Notes: generated from the sequence alone by a model not told the origin. A stretch of 64,000 nucleotides of DNA from Amycolatopsis antarctica (GCF_002262875.1 NZ_NKYE01000006.1:298537-362536); one strand, 5' to 3'; shown: positions 1 through 9,182, counted from the stretch's first letter. Numbers and translations are program-made.

Positions 1-59
1 GAACACCCCCGATCCACCTCGCCGCCCGGTCATCGCACCACCGTCCGCGCAGGCCTCGA

Positions 60-1646
60 TCAGGCCGCGAAACCCGCCTCCTCGAGGTGCAGGGTGCCCT
101 CGGACTGCACCCACAGCCCGCGGATGTCCGGCTGCGCCACCGAGAGGAACGCCGCGCTGCCGACCACGACGATCGGGTTCTCCCGGTTCAGCACCTCCTG
201 GGCGGTCGCGAAGGCCTCGTCGCGGACCGGGCCGGGCCCGGTCGACTCGATCGTCGCGATCGCCTCGTCGTACTCCGGCGGAGCCGCCCAGTTGCATTCG
301 CAGGTGCCCTTGTCCGCGGCGAACCAGGACAGCGCATAGCTGTCCGGCAACGGAGTGAACGACACGTAGTTCGCGACGATCATGTTGCCGAACTGCTTGC
401 CCTTCGGATAGAAGCGCGTCGACCAGGTGCTCACCTCGTTGCCCTGGATGTCGAGGTTGATCCCGATCTTCTTCAGGTCCTCCTGCAGGATCTGCCCGGC
501 CGTCGTCCACTCCGGGTAGTTGCCCGCCACGGTCCAGAAGGTGAGCGTGCTGCCCTCGGTCACCCCGGCCTCGGCGAAGAGCTGCTTCGCCTTGTCCAGG
601 TTGTACTCCTGCGCGGGCAGCGTGGTGTTGTAGTGCGGGTTCCCCGGATTGACCGCGACGTTGCCCGGCGTCGCCTGCCCGTAGCCCGCATAGGCGGCGT
701 CCATGATGGACTGCCGGTTCGCCGCGTACGACAAGGCTTCGCGCGCCTTCGGGTTGTCGAACGGCGCGCTCGTGGTGTCCAGTTCCCACACGACGTAACT
801 CGCCGGTTCCGCCGCCGTCAGGAGCTGCCTACCGTCTGCGGCGAGGTTGCCCACGGAGTCCGGCGCGACGCTCCACAGCACGTCCACGTCACCGGAGCGC
901 ATCGCCGTCTGCGCGGCGGTCGCGTCCGCGTACCGGACGATCTTCAGCCCGTCCAGTTTCGGCCGTTCGCCCCAGTAGGCGTCGTTGCGGGCCAGCTCGA
1001 CCGTCTGGTCGGGGACGAACGAGGTCAGCCGGTAGGGCCCGGTGCCGTTGCCGTTCGCGTCCACCGAGGCGATGTCGTCGACATCGCTCATCTTGACGTC
1101 GATGATCGAGCTGGGTAGCTGGGGATTCGGTGTGTCCAGATCGAAGACCAGCGTCCGCTCGTCCGGGGCGGTGACCTCACGGACCATGTCGATCTTGGTG
1201 GCCACCTGAGCCGGGACGTTCGGGTCGCGGACCCGGTCGAAGTTCTTCTTCGCCTCGGCGGCGGTGAACGGTTTTCCGTTGTGGTACTTGACTCCCGCGC
1301 GCAGCGTGAACGTCCATTGCCGGAAGTCCGGTGAGTTCGCCCAGTTCTCGGCCAGGTCGGGCTGCGCGGTGTTGTCCGGCGCCCATTTGGTGAGCCCGTT
1401 CCACAACAACGTCTGCAACTGGGTCTGTGCGCCACTGGCGATGGTGTTCGGATCGAGCTGGGAGACGCCCGCGGTCTGCCCGTAGACGAGCGTTCCGCCC
1501 TCCTTGACCGGGCCGTCACCGCTGGAGGCCGAGGCCTCCACCTCAGGGCCCGCGCTGTCCTCGCCGTCTCCCCCGCACGCGGCGGTGACCGTGATCAGTG
1601 CGATCGCGATGCTCAGGGCCCCCAGGCCACGTCGCCGTGCTCCCAC
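60..1646 (-). CDS. ABC transporter substrate-binding lipoprotein (SBP_bac_5, peptide/nickel type)
   Basis: Extracytoplasmic solute-binding component of a family 5 (Dpp/Opp/Nik-like) importer, 528 residues from the chosen start. I chose the GTG at 1646 because GGAGGAGGT sits 4 nt upstream; a longer reading to 1727 has no such site. Residues 4-24 form a lipoprotein signal (three Arg, hydrophobic core, lipobox TAAC with Cys24). The mature part has family 5 landmarks: GTLVYGQTAGVSQLDP near the N-terminus, then FTLRAGVKYHNGKPFTAAE. The ligand (peptide, sugar or opine) cannot be read from sequence. Permease and ATPase partners are not in the window; they may lie beyond the left edge. The IclR gene lies upstream on the same strand and two palindromes lie between them, so IclR control is likely. 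Confidence 0.9.
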   Translation of the reverse strand: MGARRRGLGALSIAIALITVTAACGGDGEDSAGPEVEASASSGDGPVKEGGTLVYGQTAGVSQLDPNTIASGAQTQLQTLLWNGLTKWAPDNTAQPDLAENWANSPDFRQWTFTLRAGVKYHNGKPFTAAEAKKNFDRVRDPNVPAQVATKIDMVREVTAPDERTLVFDLDTPNPQLPSSIIDVKMSDVDDIASVDANGNGTGPYRLTSFVPDQTVELARNDAYWGERPKLDGLKIVRYADATAAQTAMRSGDVDVLWSVAPDSVGNLAADGRQLLTAAEPASYVVWELDTTSAPFDNPKAREALSYAANRQSIMDAAYAGYGQATPGNVAVNPGNPHYNTTLPAQEYNLDKAKQLFAEAGVTEGSTLTFWTVAGNYPEWTTAGQILQEDLKKIGINLDIQGNEVSTWSTRFYPKGKQFGNMIVANYVSFTPLPDSYALSWFAADKGTCECNWAAPPEYDEAIATIESTGPGPVRDEAFATAQEVLNRENPIVVVGSAAFLSVAQPDIRGLWVQSEGTLHLEEAGFAA

Positions 1647-1739
1647 GTCTACCTCCTCCGGGCCGTGCGCGGACGACCACGGGCGGACCCGGGCCCACGC
1701 CAACGGCAGGTGACGCGATCGATTCACACCTCATCGATC

Positions 1740-1774
1740 GTTATTTCGAAAATAACTTCTTCAAACCGAAGAAG
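1740..1774. promoter_or_regulatory. Two abutting palindromes upstream of the SBP gene (candidate IclR operator)
   Basis: GTTATTT-CGA-AAATAAC (1740-1756) has perfect 7-bp arms. CTTCTTC-AAACC-GAAGAAG (1756-1774) also has perfect 7-bp arms and shares one base with the first. They sit in an AT-rich patch 94-128 bp upstream of the lipoprotein start and just after the IclR gene. IclR proteins bind short palindromes, so this is the obvious candidate target. No binding data are available here. Confidence 0.5.
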
Positions 1775-1826
1775 CTAGACCTGTCACCTCGGTGGCGCAA
1801 GGATGTGACCGGGCGTGATCGATCCG

Positions 1827-2645
1827 CTAGAAGCCGAGCTTCGCGGAGATCTCCTTTGCTTGCCGCACAACCAGTTCCGTCGCCGACACCAGCTTCCGGC
1901 CGCCGAGTTCCCTGGCGAATCCGGTCACGCCGATCGAGCCCGCGACGGCACCCTCGGAGTCGAAGAACGCCGCGGCGACGCACGCGATCTCGGCCGTCTC
2001 CTCCTCGTCCTCCACCGCGTACCCGAGCTGGCGGACCTTGGCGAGCTGGGTGCGCACGCCGCGTGCGGTCGCCTTGCGCGCCTTGGGCCCGGTGCCCTGC
2101 ACCAGGTGGTCCAGCAGCGGTTCGAGTTCGGCGTCCGGGAGATACGCGGCGATCGCCTTGCCCAGCGCGGTGAGGTTGAACGGCGACACCTTGCCCGGGT
2201 AGGTGTCGAACTGGATGAACCCTGGAGTGGCGGCCTTCGCCACGTAGACCACCGAGGCACCGTCGAGCACCCCGACGTGCGCGGGCATCCGCAGCGCGTC
2301 CGCCAGCTCTCGCAACTGCGGCTGTGCCACCTCGGACAGGTCCTCGCGGCGGATCAGCGGAGCCGCCAGATCGTACAGCCGCAGCGTGGGACGCCAGAAA
2401 TGACTGCGCCCCACCACCCTGCGAGTCGCGTAGCCGCGCTGTTCCAGCGTGTAGACGATCGAGGCGCAGGTCGCCAGCGGGATGGAGGTCGCCTTGGCGA
2501 GCGCGGTGAGAGTGAGCCCCTCCTCGGCCCCGACCAGGGTCTCCAGCACCGTGAGAGCGCGGTCCACCGAGGGTGAGGCCGGCTTCTCCGGCTCGGGCAC
2601 GGCGGTTTTCGGCGCGGGTCGCTGTGCGGCCGTTCGAGCGGTCAT
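1827..2645 (-). CDS. IclR-family transcriptional regulator
   Basis: 272 residues, normal for the family. The first 25 residues are a low-complexity Pro/Ala tail. An N-terminal winged helix follows (about 25-90: SVDRALTVLETLVGAEEG, then LATCASIVYTLEQRGYATR). The effector domain follows, with the usual signatures PAHVGVLDGASVVYVAK, SPFNLTALGKAIAAYLP and the C-terminal GSIGVTGFARELGG. ATG at 2645. It probably controls the downstream lipoprotein gene and perhaps the divergent secreted-protein gene at 2883. The effector is unknown; for family 5 importers it is often the imported compound or a catabolite. Confidence 0.92.
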   Translation of the reverse strand: MTARTAAQRPAPKTAVPEPEKPASPSVDRALTVLETLVGAEEGLTLTALAKATSIPLATCASIVYTLEQRGYATRRVVGRSHFWRPTLRLYDLAAPLIRREDLSEVAQPQLRELADALRMPAHVGVLDGASVVYVAKAATPGFIQFDTYPGKVSPFNLTALGKAIAAYLPDAELEPLLDHLVQGTGPKARKATARGVRTQLAKVRQLGYAVEDEEETAEIACVAAAFFDSEGAVAGSIGVTGFARELGGRKLVSATELVVRQAKEISAKLGF

Positions 2646-2882
2646 CGTGCGTCACCTCAGTGGTCCGGCCGGATCGCTCCCGGCCTGACGGGTTATCCCA
2701 CGCGGCACCCGGTCACGGCAAGGCCGCCGCCCGATCGGCGGTGACGGACGGGCCCGGTCCGACGCAGGGCAGAGCAGGGTGACGGCGGTGTCACCGCTTC
2801 GGGCCTATCCCGTGAGCGACCGTCGAGGGGATCATTTGATTCTTCAGGTACTCGTACTCATCTTCGATATACGGAGAATACT

Positions 2883-4982
2883 ATGCGAGGTCGCTACTGG
2901 AGAGCTTCGGTCACCACGTTCATCACATCCTGTGTCCTCGCCGCACTCACGGCGGGCGCACCGATCGCAGCCGCGCAACCCGAACCACCCCCACCGGCGC
3001 CCGCACGGGCGAAAGACGCGCCGGCACAGGAGATCCAGGACGCCGTATCACCCCAGGACGGGATCAAGGCGGCGATGACCGGCGGCAACACCGTCTACGC
3101 CGACGTCCGTGAGAACGAACCCCGTGCGGACGGCTACCGGCACATCGACACCCCCGCGCTGGTGGGAAAACTGAAGGCGCTGGGCCTGAACACCTACGTC
3201 TACGGCATCTGGGACTCCCCCACCGACTGGGACGACCTGCGTACCGAGTTCGCACCGGCCGCGGCCGCGGCGGGCATCCGGATCTGGGTGTACGTGGTTC
3301 CGCCGTCGGAGTGCCTGGACAGCCCGATACCGCACGAAAGCGGACGCTGTTCCCGGCCGTACAAGCTCGACTTCGTCACCTGGGCACGGGAGATCGCCGC
3401 GCTGTCCCTGCAGTACCCCAACATCGTCGCCTGGGCGATCGACGACTTCATCATCGGCGCCAACGGCGACCTGTTCACCCAGGACTACATGCAGCAGATC
3501 GTCGACAGTCAGGACGCGGTGAACCGCAGGCTCGGGTTCTACACGACCGCCTACTTCCCTGAGGCCACCAATCCCGAGTTCTACGAACGGTTCGCGCCCT
3601 ACATCGACGGGATCGTTTATCCGTACCTCGGCCGCAGCGGCAACACCCAGGACCCGGACGCGGTCCGGGCCAATGTGGAGGAGATCCTGCGGCACACCGA
3701 ACCACGCGGTCTCGGGGTGCTGCTGCTGCTCTACACCGGCCGCTTCCTCGATGCCTCGCTGCCACCGACGGAAACCTATGTGGCGCAGACGATCCACAAC
3801 GCACTGCCCTACGTGCGGAACAAACGGATCCTGGGAATCGACGCCTACGGGCTGCCGATGGCCGACCGGCCGAGCATCACCGCGGACAACCGGGCCGCCC
3901 ATGGCATCGGCCGGTTCAACGTCTCGCTGTCACCGTTCGTCACCACCGAACCCGGTCAGTATGCCCAGGCGGAGCAACGGGTGGCCGTCGATCCCCGCGC
4001 TCGCAAGCACGTACTGTCGTTCGCTGATTTCGACTGGTACTACGGCAATCTCGGCAACTCCGGTACCCACGTCAAGCAGGTTCTGGTGAACGGGGAGGTG
4101 GCCTGGGAGTCGGACGTGGCCGACGCCGGCGGGCACAGTTATGCGCAACGGTCGGTGGATCTGACCGACGCGCTGCGCGGCACGCACTCGGCCACCATCG
4201 CCCTGCGTGTGCTGGAGCGCCAGGGGGCCACCGACTTCCCGCTGGACATCGGGTTCGACGACGTCCGTGCCGAGGGTTTCTCGATCCGCAACGGTGGCTT
4301 CGAACACGAGACGGACTGGCGGATCACCGCGAACAACGATCGTCTGCTGCCCTCGATCGACCTCTACGCACCGGACCGGCCCGCCCGCATCCGCGAGGCG
4401 GTGGCGGTGTCGATGCGCGGCCTGCCGTACATCGGCGGACCGATGCCACCCGAGCCGCCGACGGACGGGTACCGCACGGACAACCGGGCGATGTACGGCG
4501 ACGGACGGCTGAGCATCTCGGTCCCCGAGCGCACCGCGGTCGACGCCGGACGGTGCGCCTCGGCGACGCAGACCGTCCGGGCCGATCCGGCCGCACCGCG
4601 GTACGAACTGTCCTTCTGGGACTACGACCAGTACGCGAAATCCGAGGCGGCGTCCGGAAAACTCGTCAAACGGGTCCTCGTCGACGGGTTCGAGGCGTAC
4701 CGCCACGATGTGGGCGACCTCTGGGAGTACACCTGGATGAACGGCGAGTCCGGGCAGGGGCCCATCGACGTGAGCCGGTTCCTGGACGGCAAGACCTCCG
4801 CGACGCTGACGTTCCAGCTCTGCACCACGGCGCCGATCACCGACCTCGCGGTCGACGTCGGCTTCGACACGGTGGAGACGATCGGGTTCACCGTCGAGGA
4901 ACCCGGGTTCGAGGCACCGGGGCCGTGGACCACCTCGTCCACCGATCCGGCGCTGAGCGCCGCGGTCCGAACGGCAGGGTGA
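2883..4982 (+). CDS. Secreted TIM-barrel-like protein with duplicated C-terminal beta module
   Basis: 699 residues with a Sec signal (basic start, hydrophobic 10-25, APIAAAQ cleavage region). ATG at 2883 has GGAGA 6 nt upstream. Residues about 60-340 look like a glycoside-hydrolase-type barrel: alternating strands and helices with acidic strand ends such as IVAWAIDDFIIG, GFYTTAYFP and IDGIVYPYLG. I could not assign a CAZy family. Two related modules of about 150 residues follow; each runs from a RF/RL-N/S-V/I-S start, through LSFxDxDxY, KxVLVxGExxxxxDVxD, and D(I/V)GFD(D/T)V, to a GFE motif. They are probably sugar-binding sandwiches made by duplication. It is divergent from the IclR gene, so it may release or trim the importer substrate outside the cell. 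Confidence 0.7.
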   Translation: MRGRYWRASVTTFITSCVLAALTAGAPIAAAQPEPPPPAPARAKDAPAQEIQDAVSPQDGIKAAMTGGNTVYADVRENEPRADGYRHIDTPALVGKLKALGLNTYVYGIWDSPTDWDDLRTEFAPAAAAAGIRIWVYVVPPSECLDSPIPHESGRCSRPYKLDFVTWAREIAALSLQYPNIVAWAIDDFIIGANGDLFTQDYMQQIVDSQDAVNRRLGFYTTAYFPEATNPEFYERFAPYIDGIVYPYLGRSGNTQDPDAVRANVEEILRHTEPRGLGVLLLLYTGRFLDASLPPTETYVAQTIHNALPYVRNKRILGIDAYGLPMADRPSITADNRAAHGIGRFNVSLSPFVTTEPGQYAQAEQRVAVDPRARKHVLSFADFDWYYGNLGNSGTHVKQVLVNGEVAWESDVADAGGHSYAQRSVDLTDALRGTHSATIALRVLERQGATDFPLDIGFDDVRAEGFSIRNGGFEHETDWRITANNDRLLPSIDLYAPDRPARIREAVAVSMRGLPYIGGPMPPEPPTDGYRTDNRAMYGDGRLSISVPERTAVDAGRCASATQTVRADPAAPRYELSFWDYDQYAKSEAASGKLVKRVLVDGFEAYRHDVGDLWEYTWMNGESGQGPIDVSRFLDGKTSATLTFQLCTTAPITDLAVDVGFDTVETIGFTVEEPGFEAPGPWTTSSTDPALSAAVRTAG

Positions 4983-5114
4983 CTCCACCCCGGGCGGAGC
5001 CTGCGCCCGGGGCACCGCCGACGCGGGCACACCGCCGCCACGATGTGCCCGCGCCCGGCCTGCCCGGGACCCACAGCATGCTAGGTTTTTCCTTGTGAAC
5101 AGGGGAAAGCGCGC

Positions 5115-5828
5115 ATGATCGGGGAACTGCTTCCGGCCACGGTGGCGGCGGTGGAGACCACCGTGGATCCGGCAGGGGCGACGCTGTTCCCGGAAGAGAG
5201 CGCCCTGCTGACCAGGGCCGTCGACAAGCGCAAGCGGGAGTTCACCACGGTGCGGCACTGCGCGCGCCAGGCGATGGCCGCACTCGGCGTCCCCGCGGCC
5301 CCGATCCTGCCCGGTGAGCGGCGGGCACCGATCTGGCCGGACGGCATCGCGGGCAGCATGACCCACACCGCCGGTTACCGAGCCGCGGCGCTCGCCCGCA
5401 CCTCCGACATCGTCAGCCTCGGAATCGACGCGGAACCACACGGCCCACTGCCCGAGGGCGTGCTCGACACCGTCTCGCTCCCGGCCGAGCGCGCCTGGAT
5501 CGCGGCCAGCCGGGCCGAGTCGCCGGACGTGCACTGGGACCGGCTGCTGTTCTGTGCGAAGGAAGCCGTCTACAAGACCTGGTTCCCGCTGACGCTCCGG
5601 TGGCTCGGCTTCGAGGACGCCGAGATCGGCGTCGATGTCGACGCCGGTGCCGGGGCGGGGGGCGCGAGTGGCGCGAGTGGCGCGAGTGGCGCGTTCCACG
5701 CCCGCATCCTGGTCGAACCCGGCGTGTCCGGCGACCGCGTGTTCCACGCCTTCGACGGTCGCTGGCTGGTACGCGACGGTTTCGTTCTGGCGGCGATCGC
5801 GGTGCCCGCCTCCCATCCGCCGCGCTGA
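5115..5828 (+). CDS. 4'-phosphopantetheinyl transferase (EntD/PptT type)
   Basis: Transfers the phosphopantetheine arm of CoA to carrier-protein serines (PKS, NRPS, fatty-acid synthase). 237 residues, single-chain Sfp/EntD class. Motifs present: RKREFTTVRHCARQAM, GSMTHTAGY, the Mg-binding LGIDAEPH and FCAKEAVYKTW. ATG at 5115 lies shortly after AGGGGAAAG. No carrier-protein gene is in this window, so it most likely serves the whole genome. Unusual: a Gly-Ala-Ser triplet repeated three times near residue 183, encoded by a 9-bp tandem repeat, inserted in a surface-loop position before the last strands. Confidence 0.92.
   Translation: MIGELLPATVAAVETTVDPAGATLFPEESALLTRAVDKRKREFTTVRHCARQAMAALGVPAAPILPGERRAPIWPDGIAGSMTHTAGYRAAALARTSDIVSLGIDAEPHGPLPEGVLDTVSLPAERAWIAASRAESPDVHWDRLLFCAKEAVYKTWFPLTLRWLGFEDAEIGVDVDAGAGAGGASGASGASGAFHARILVEPGVSGDRVFHAFDGRWLVRDGFVLAAIAVPASHPPR
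5661..5687 (+). repeat. 9-bp tandem repeat x3 inside the phosphopantetheinyl transferase gene
   Basis: GGCGCGAGT repeated three times exactly, encoding Gly-Ala-Ser x3. Slippage could change copy number without breaking the frame. Confidence 0.9.
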
Positions 5829-5836
5829 CCCGCGCG

Positions 5837-6199
5837 CTACCGGCGTCCCCGGTCGGCACAACGAACGCACCTGTCCGCGGTCGGCAGCGCCTCCAGCCTC
5901 CCGGCTGACAATGTGCGGCCGCAGAGCGAACAGCTGCCGTAGGTGCCCGCCTCCAGCCGCGCGTACGCCCGGTCCAGACTGACCAGGTCCTCACGGGCGG
6001 CCGCGAGCAGAGACTGCGCCTGCGCGCGCTCGAAGGCGATGGTGGCTCCCTCGGGGTCGTGCTCGTCGTCGCCGGATTCCCAGACCGCGCCCTCGACGAT
6101 GTCCGCCACCCGCGCCGTCATCGCGTCGATCCGGCGCAGCGTTTCCACGCGGGCCTGGTCGAGCAGTCCGCGGGCGGTCGCCGGATCGGGATCGGTCAT
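5837..6199 (-). CDS. DksA/TraR C4-type zinc-finger protein
   Basis: About 120 residues from the ATG at 6199; an in-frame ATG at 6232 is also possible and neither has a strong ribosome site. A long helical N-terminal part (LLDQARVETLRRIDAMTARV, then LLAAAREDLVSLDRAYARLE) precedes YGSCSLCGRTLSAGRLEALP and RCVRC, a CxxC-17-CxxC zinc ribbon as in TraR/DksA proteins. Such proteins may bind the secondary channel of RNA polymerase, though for actinobacterial short forms the role is largely unproven. Convergent with the phosphopantetheinyl transferase gene, 8 nt between stops. Confidence 0.85.
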   Translation of the reverse strand: MTDPDPATARGLLDQARVETLRRIDAMTARVADIVEGAVWESGDDEHDPEGATIAFERAQAQSLLAAAREDLVSLDRAYARLEAGTYGSCSLCGRTLSAGRLEALPTADRCVRCADRGRR

Positions 6200-6325
6200 C
6201 GCCAGGCACAACACCGTCACCCGCGCGGTCATTCCGGGGTGTTCACGTCCTTGGCGGTTCCGGTGTGGCCGCCGAGGGCCGAATGGGGGCGCCGCCACCG
6301 CGCTGAGCCGCTGAACAGAGCCAAA

Positions 6326-6376
6326 GCGTATATGTCGTTATACGCGATGTGGACGATTAACCGTACGCACATGCGT
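6326..6376. promoter_or_regulatory. Two palindromes between the zinc-finger gene and the acyltransferase gene
   Basis: GCGTATA-TGTCGT-TATACGC (6326-6345) has perfect 7-bp arms. ACGCA-CA-TGCGT (6365-6376) has perfect 5-bp arms. Both lie in an AT-rich stretch 140-190 bp upstream of the acyltransferase start, in the divergent promoter region. They look like regulator-binding sites; the regulator is not obvious nearby. Confidence 0.4.
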
Positions 6377-6518
6377 CCGGTATGATTCCCACTTCGGAAG
6401 CGCCTGACCTGGGGTCCGGGCCGGTAGTACCTACTGGCGGGCTGCCGATTCCGGCGAGATGAGATTGTGTAACTCGCTCGTCTCAGTGAACGTGGACCGC
6501 GCCCTGGAGGAACGCCCG

Positions 6519-8597
6519 ATGGCCAAGCCCACCTCGGACTCGGCCGTCGGCCGCTTCGCCGCCACCGGCCCGGTGAACACCCCGGAGCCGCGCAAGTACC
6601 GGCCGGAACTTCAGGGACTGCGGGCGCTCGCCGCTCTGCTCGTGGTCGCCTACCACGTCTGGCTCGGCCGCATCTCCGGCGGAGTCGACGTGTTCTTCCT
6701 CGTCTCCGGGTTCCTGATCACCGGCCAGCTCGTCAGGGCGAGCGCCCGCGGCGGGATCCGGTTCCGCCCGATGTGGGGCCGGATGATCAAGCGCCTGTTC
6801 CCCGCGGCGCTCACGGTCCTGCTGGTGACGGCCGCGGCGAGCACGCTGCTGCTCCCGGAGAACCGCTGGTTCCAGACGATCAAGGAGATCGTCGCCTCGG
6901 CGCTGTACGTGGAGAACTGGCGCCTCGCCGCCGACTCCGTGGACTACTTCACCCAGCACGACTCCGCCAGCGTCGTTCAGCACTTCTGGTCACTGTCCAT
7001 CCAGGGCCAGTTCTACATCGTGTGGCCACTGCTGATCGCGGCCGTGGCGCTGGTGGCCCACCGGTTCCGCCGCGACCTGCGCCGCGGTGTGGCCGTGGTG
7101 CTCGGCGCCGCGTTCGCCGGCTCACTGGCGTACTCGATCGTGCTCACCATCATCGACCAGCCCTTCGCCTACTTCCACTCGCTGACCCGCGTCTGGGAGT
7201 TCGCCCTCGGCGGCCTGGTCGCGCTCGCCGTCGACACCCTCGTGCTGCCCAGGACGGCACGGATCGTGCTGGGCTGGCTCGGTGTCGTCGGGCTCGTCTC
7301 CTGCGGCCTGGTGCTCCAGGTGGGCACCATGTTTCCCGGCTACCTCGCGTTGTGGCCCACCCTGTCCGCGGTGTTCGTGATCATGGCGGGGGCGACCGGG
7401 AGCCGTTTCGGCGCCGACCGGCTGCTCAGTTCGGCGCCACTGGAGTATCTCGGCAACCTCAGCTACGCCCTGTACCTGTGGCACTGGCCGGTCCTGGTGT
7501 TCTACCTCGTCGCACGGGAGCGCAGCGAGGTCGGGCTGCTCGGCGGCCTGTTCATCGTGGGCCTGTCCGGGGTGCTCGCCGCGATCACGTACCACCTGAT
7601 CGAGCAGCCGGTGCGCGACTCCAGGATCGGTGTCGCCAACCGCTGGGGCTCCTACCGGTTCGCCGCACTGGCCATGGCTCCGGTGCTGCTGCTGGCCGGG
7701 GGATGGCAGGCGGTCAGCCTCGCGCGCTCCGACTCGTCCGCGGCGGCCGTCGGCAACGACGACCACCCCGGTGCCCTCGCCCGCTCCCCCGGCTTCGAGT
7801 ACCGCGGTTCCGCACAGGCCGACCTCGTCCCCTCGTTCCTGTCGGTGACCGACGACTACGCGACCATCGACGAGGAGGACTGCTTCACGGCCGAGCGCAG
7901 CGAGGAACTCGTCATCTGCGCCACCCAATACGCCGAACAGCCGACCCGTCGCATCGTGGTCGCCGGTGACTCGCACGCACAGCAGCTCATCGGTGCCCTC
8001 AAACCGATCGCGGAGAGCCGCAACTGGCAGATCATCTCGATGCTGCGCGGCGGCTGCCCCTTCTCCACCGAGTCGGAGACCGTGCCGGGAGACCAGCCGT
8101 GCATGGACTGGAACGCCTCGGTGGTGGACGAGATCGTCGACCTGCGGCCGGACGCGGTGCTCTCGATCGCCACCAGGGACGCGAAACCGGGTGTCACCGA
8201 GTACACCCCACCCGGGTACGTGAACCAGTGGCGCAAGGTCGACGAGGCCGGGATCCCCATCGTCGCCGTGCGGGACAATCCGCGCTACGACTTCGCACCC
8301 TCGATCTGCGTGGAACTCAACGGGGCGGCGGCCCCGGAGTGCGCGACGCCGAGGTCCGAGGTGCTGGAACCCGAGCCGCCGTACCTGTTCGCCGCGGACG
8401 TGCCGCAGAACGTGTCGTTCCTGGACTTCAGCGACTACTACTGCGAGGTCGATCTCTGCCCGCCGACCATCGGCAACGTCCTGGTGTACCTGGACGACAA
8501 CCACATCAACGCGACCTACATGACGACGATGTCGCCGATCGTGGAGCAGAGCCTCGACGGCGCGCTGGGCTGGAATCCCGCGGACATCCCGTCCTGA
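6519..8597 (+). CDS. OafA-type membrane O-acyltransferase with C-terminal SGNH domain
   Basis: 692 residues. ATG at 6519 has GGAGG 8 nt upstream; an earlier in-frame start at 6459 lacks one. The N-terminal 380 residues are an acyltransferase 3 domain of about 10 membrane helices, with the catalytic-His region LLVVAYHVWLG, the SGGVDVFFLVSGFLITG signature and LSYALYLWHWPVLVFYL. After a last helix near residue 400, an extracellular SGNH hydrolase-like domain begins at IVVAGDSHAQQ. Family members transfer acetyl groups to cell-wall or surface polysaccharides. It stands alone, so the acceptor is unknown. Confidence 0.92.
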   Translation: MAKPTSDSAVGRFAATGPVNTPEPRKYRPELQGLRALAALLVVAYHVWLGRISGGVDVFFLVSGFLITGQLVRASARGGIRFRPMWGRMIKRLFPAALTVLLVTAAASTLLLPENRWFQTIKEIVASALYVENWRLAADSVDYFTQHDSASVVQHFWSLSIQGQFYIVWPLLIAAVALVAHRFRRDLRRGVAVVLGAAFAGSLAYSIVLTIIDQPFAYFHSLTRVWEFALGGLVALAVDTLVLPRTARIVLGWLGVVGLVSCGLVLQVGTMFPGYLALWPTLSAVFVIMAGATGSRFGADRLLSSAPLEYLGNLSYALYLWHWPVLVFYLVARERSEVGLLGGLFIVGLSGVLAAITYHLIEQPVRDSRIGVANRWGSYRFAALAMAPVLLLAGGWQAVSLARSDSSAAAVGNDDHPGALARSPGFEYRGSAQADLVPSFLSVTDDYATIDEEDCFTAERSEELVICATQYAEQPTRRIVVAGDSHAQQLIGALKPIAESRNWQIISMLRGGCPFSTESETVPGDQPCMDWNASVVDEIVDLRPDAVLSIATRDAKPGVTEYTPPGYVNQWRKVDEAGIPIVAVRDNPRYDFAPSICVELNGAAAPECATPRSEVLEPEPPYLFAADVPQNVSFLDFSDYYCEVDLCPPTIGNVLVYLDDNHINATYMTTMSPIVEQSLDGALGWNPADIPS

Positions 8598-8609
8598 CCG
8601 CACACCGGT

Positions 8610-9182
8610 TCAGGGTGCACCAGCGGACCCGTCCGGCCCCTCCCCCGCGTCCGGGCGATACGGCCGGGCAGCGCCGCCTGCCGGCTCCTCGGCCGGATCC
8701 CCGGGGCCGAGGTGTACCTGCTCGGTGCGCAGCCGGTGCGGCAGCCAGAACCACAGGACGCCGAACAGCACGGCGGGCAGCAGCGCGGTGGCGATCATGG
8801 CGACCGGTCCGAAGACGACTTTGCCGATCAGCGCGACCGTGGTGGTGACCGCGGCGGCCAGGCACACCACGCCGGCCAGCACGGAGGTGTTGCCCGCGCG
8901 CAGGATGTCGTCCCGCCTCCCGGTACGGAAGAGGATGCGGTGCCACACCACCGGCGCGGTCAGCAGCGCGGTCGCCGCCACCGTGAGCAGGACGGCGACC
9001 AGGTGCAGCGACTTCTCGAACGCCGAGGCGTCCCGGAAGGTGTCGGTGAAGGCGACGGACAACAGGAAGCCGAACAGGATCTGCACGGCCGCCTGCGCCA
9101 CTCGCAGCTCGGCCAGCAGCTCGCTGACGTTGCGGGTGAGACGCTGGCTGTGGTTCTCCATCGCCCTGAGGCTGGTGTTCAC
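8610..9182 (-). CDS. Four-helix membrane protein, DUF6328-like
   Basis: 190 residues. A soluble N-terminal stretch (ENHSQRLTRNVSELLAELRV) is followed by four hydrophobic segments: FGFLLSVAFTDTF, LHLVAVLLTVAATALLTAPV, AGVVCLAAAVTTTVALIG and VAMIATALLPAVLFGVLWFWL. The polar tail is Pro/Gly-rich. This arrangement matches small actinobacterial proteins filed as DUF6328; function unknown. GTG at 9182 is used here, but the ATG at 9161 (AGGG upstream) is equally likely. Convergent with the acyltransferase. Confidence 0.75.
   Translation of the reverse strand: MNTSLRAMENHSQRLTRNVSELLAELRVAQAAVQILFGFLLSVAFTDTFRDASAFEKSLHLVAVLLTVAATALLTAPVVWHRILFRTGRRDDILRAGNTSVLAGVVCLAAAVTTTVALIGKVVFGPVAMIATALLPAVLFGVLWFWLPHRLRTEQVHLGPGDPAEEPAGGAARPYRPDAGEGPDGSAGAP

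Noticed and set aside
5115..5828. Phosphopantetheinyl transferase as part of a local PKS/NRPS cluster
   Set aside because: No carrier protein, ketosynthase or adenylation domain in the window.
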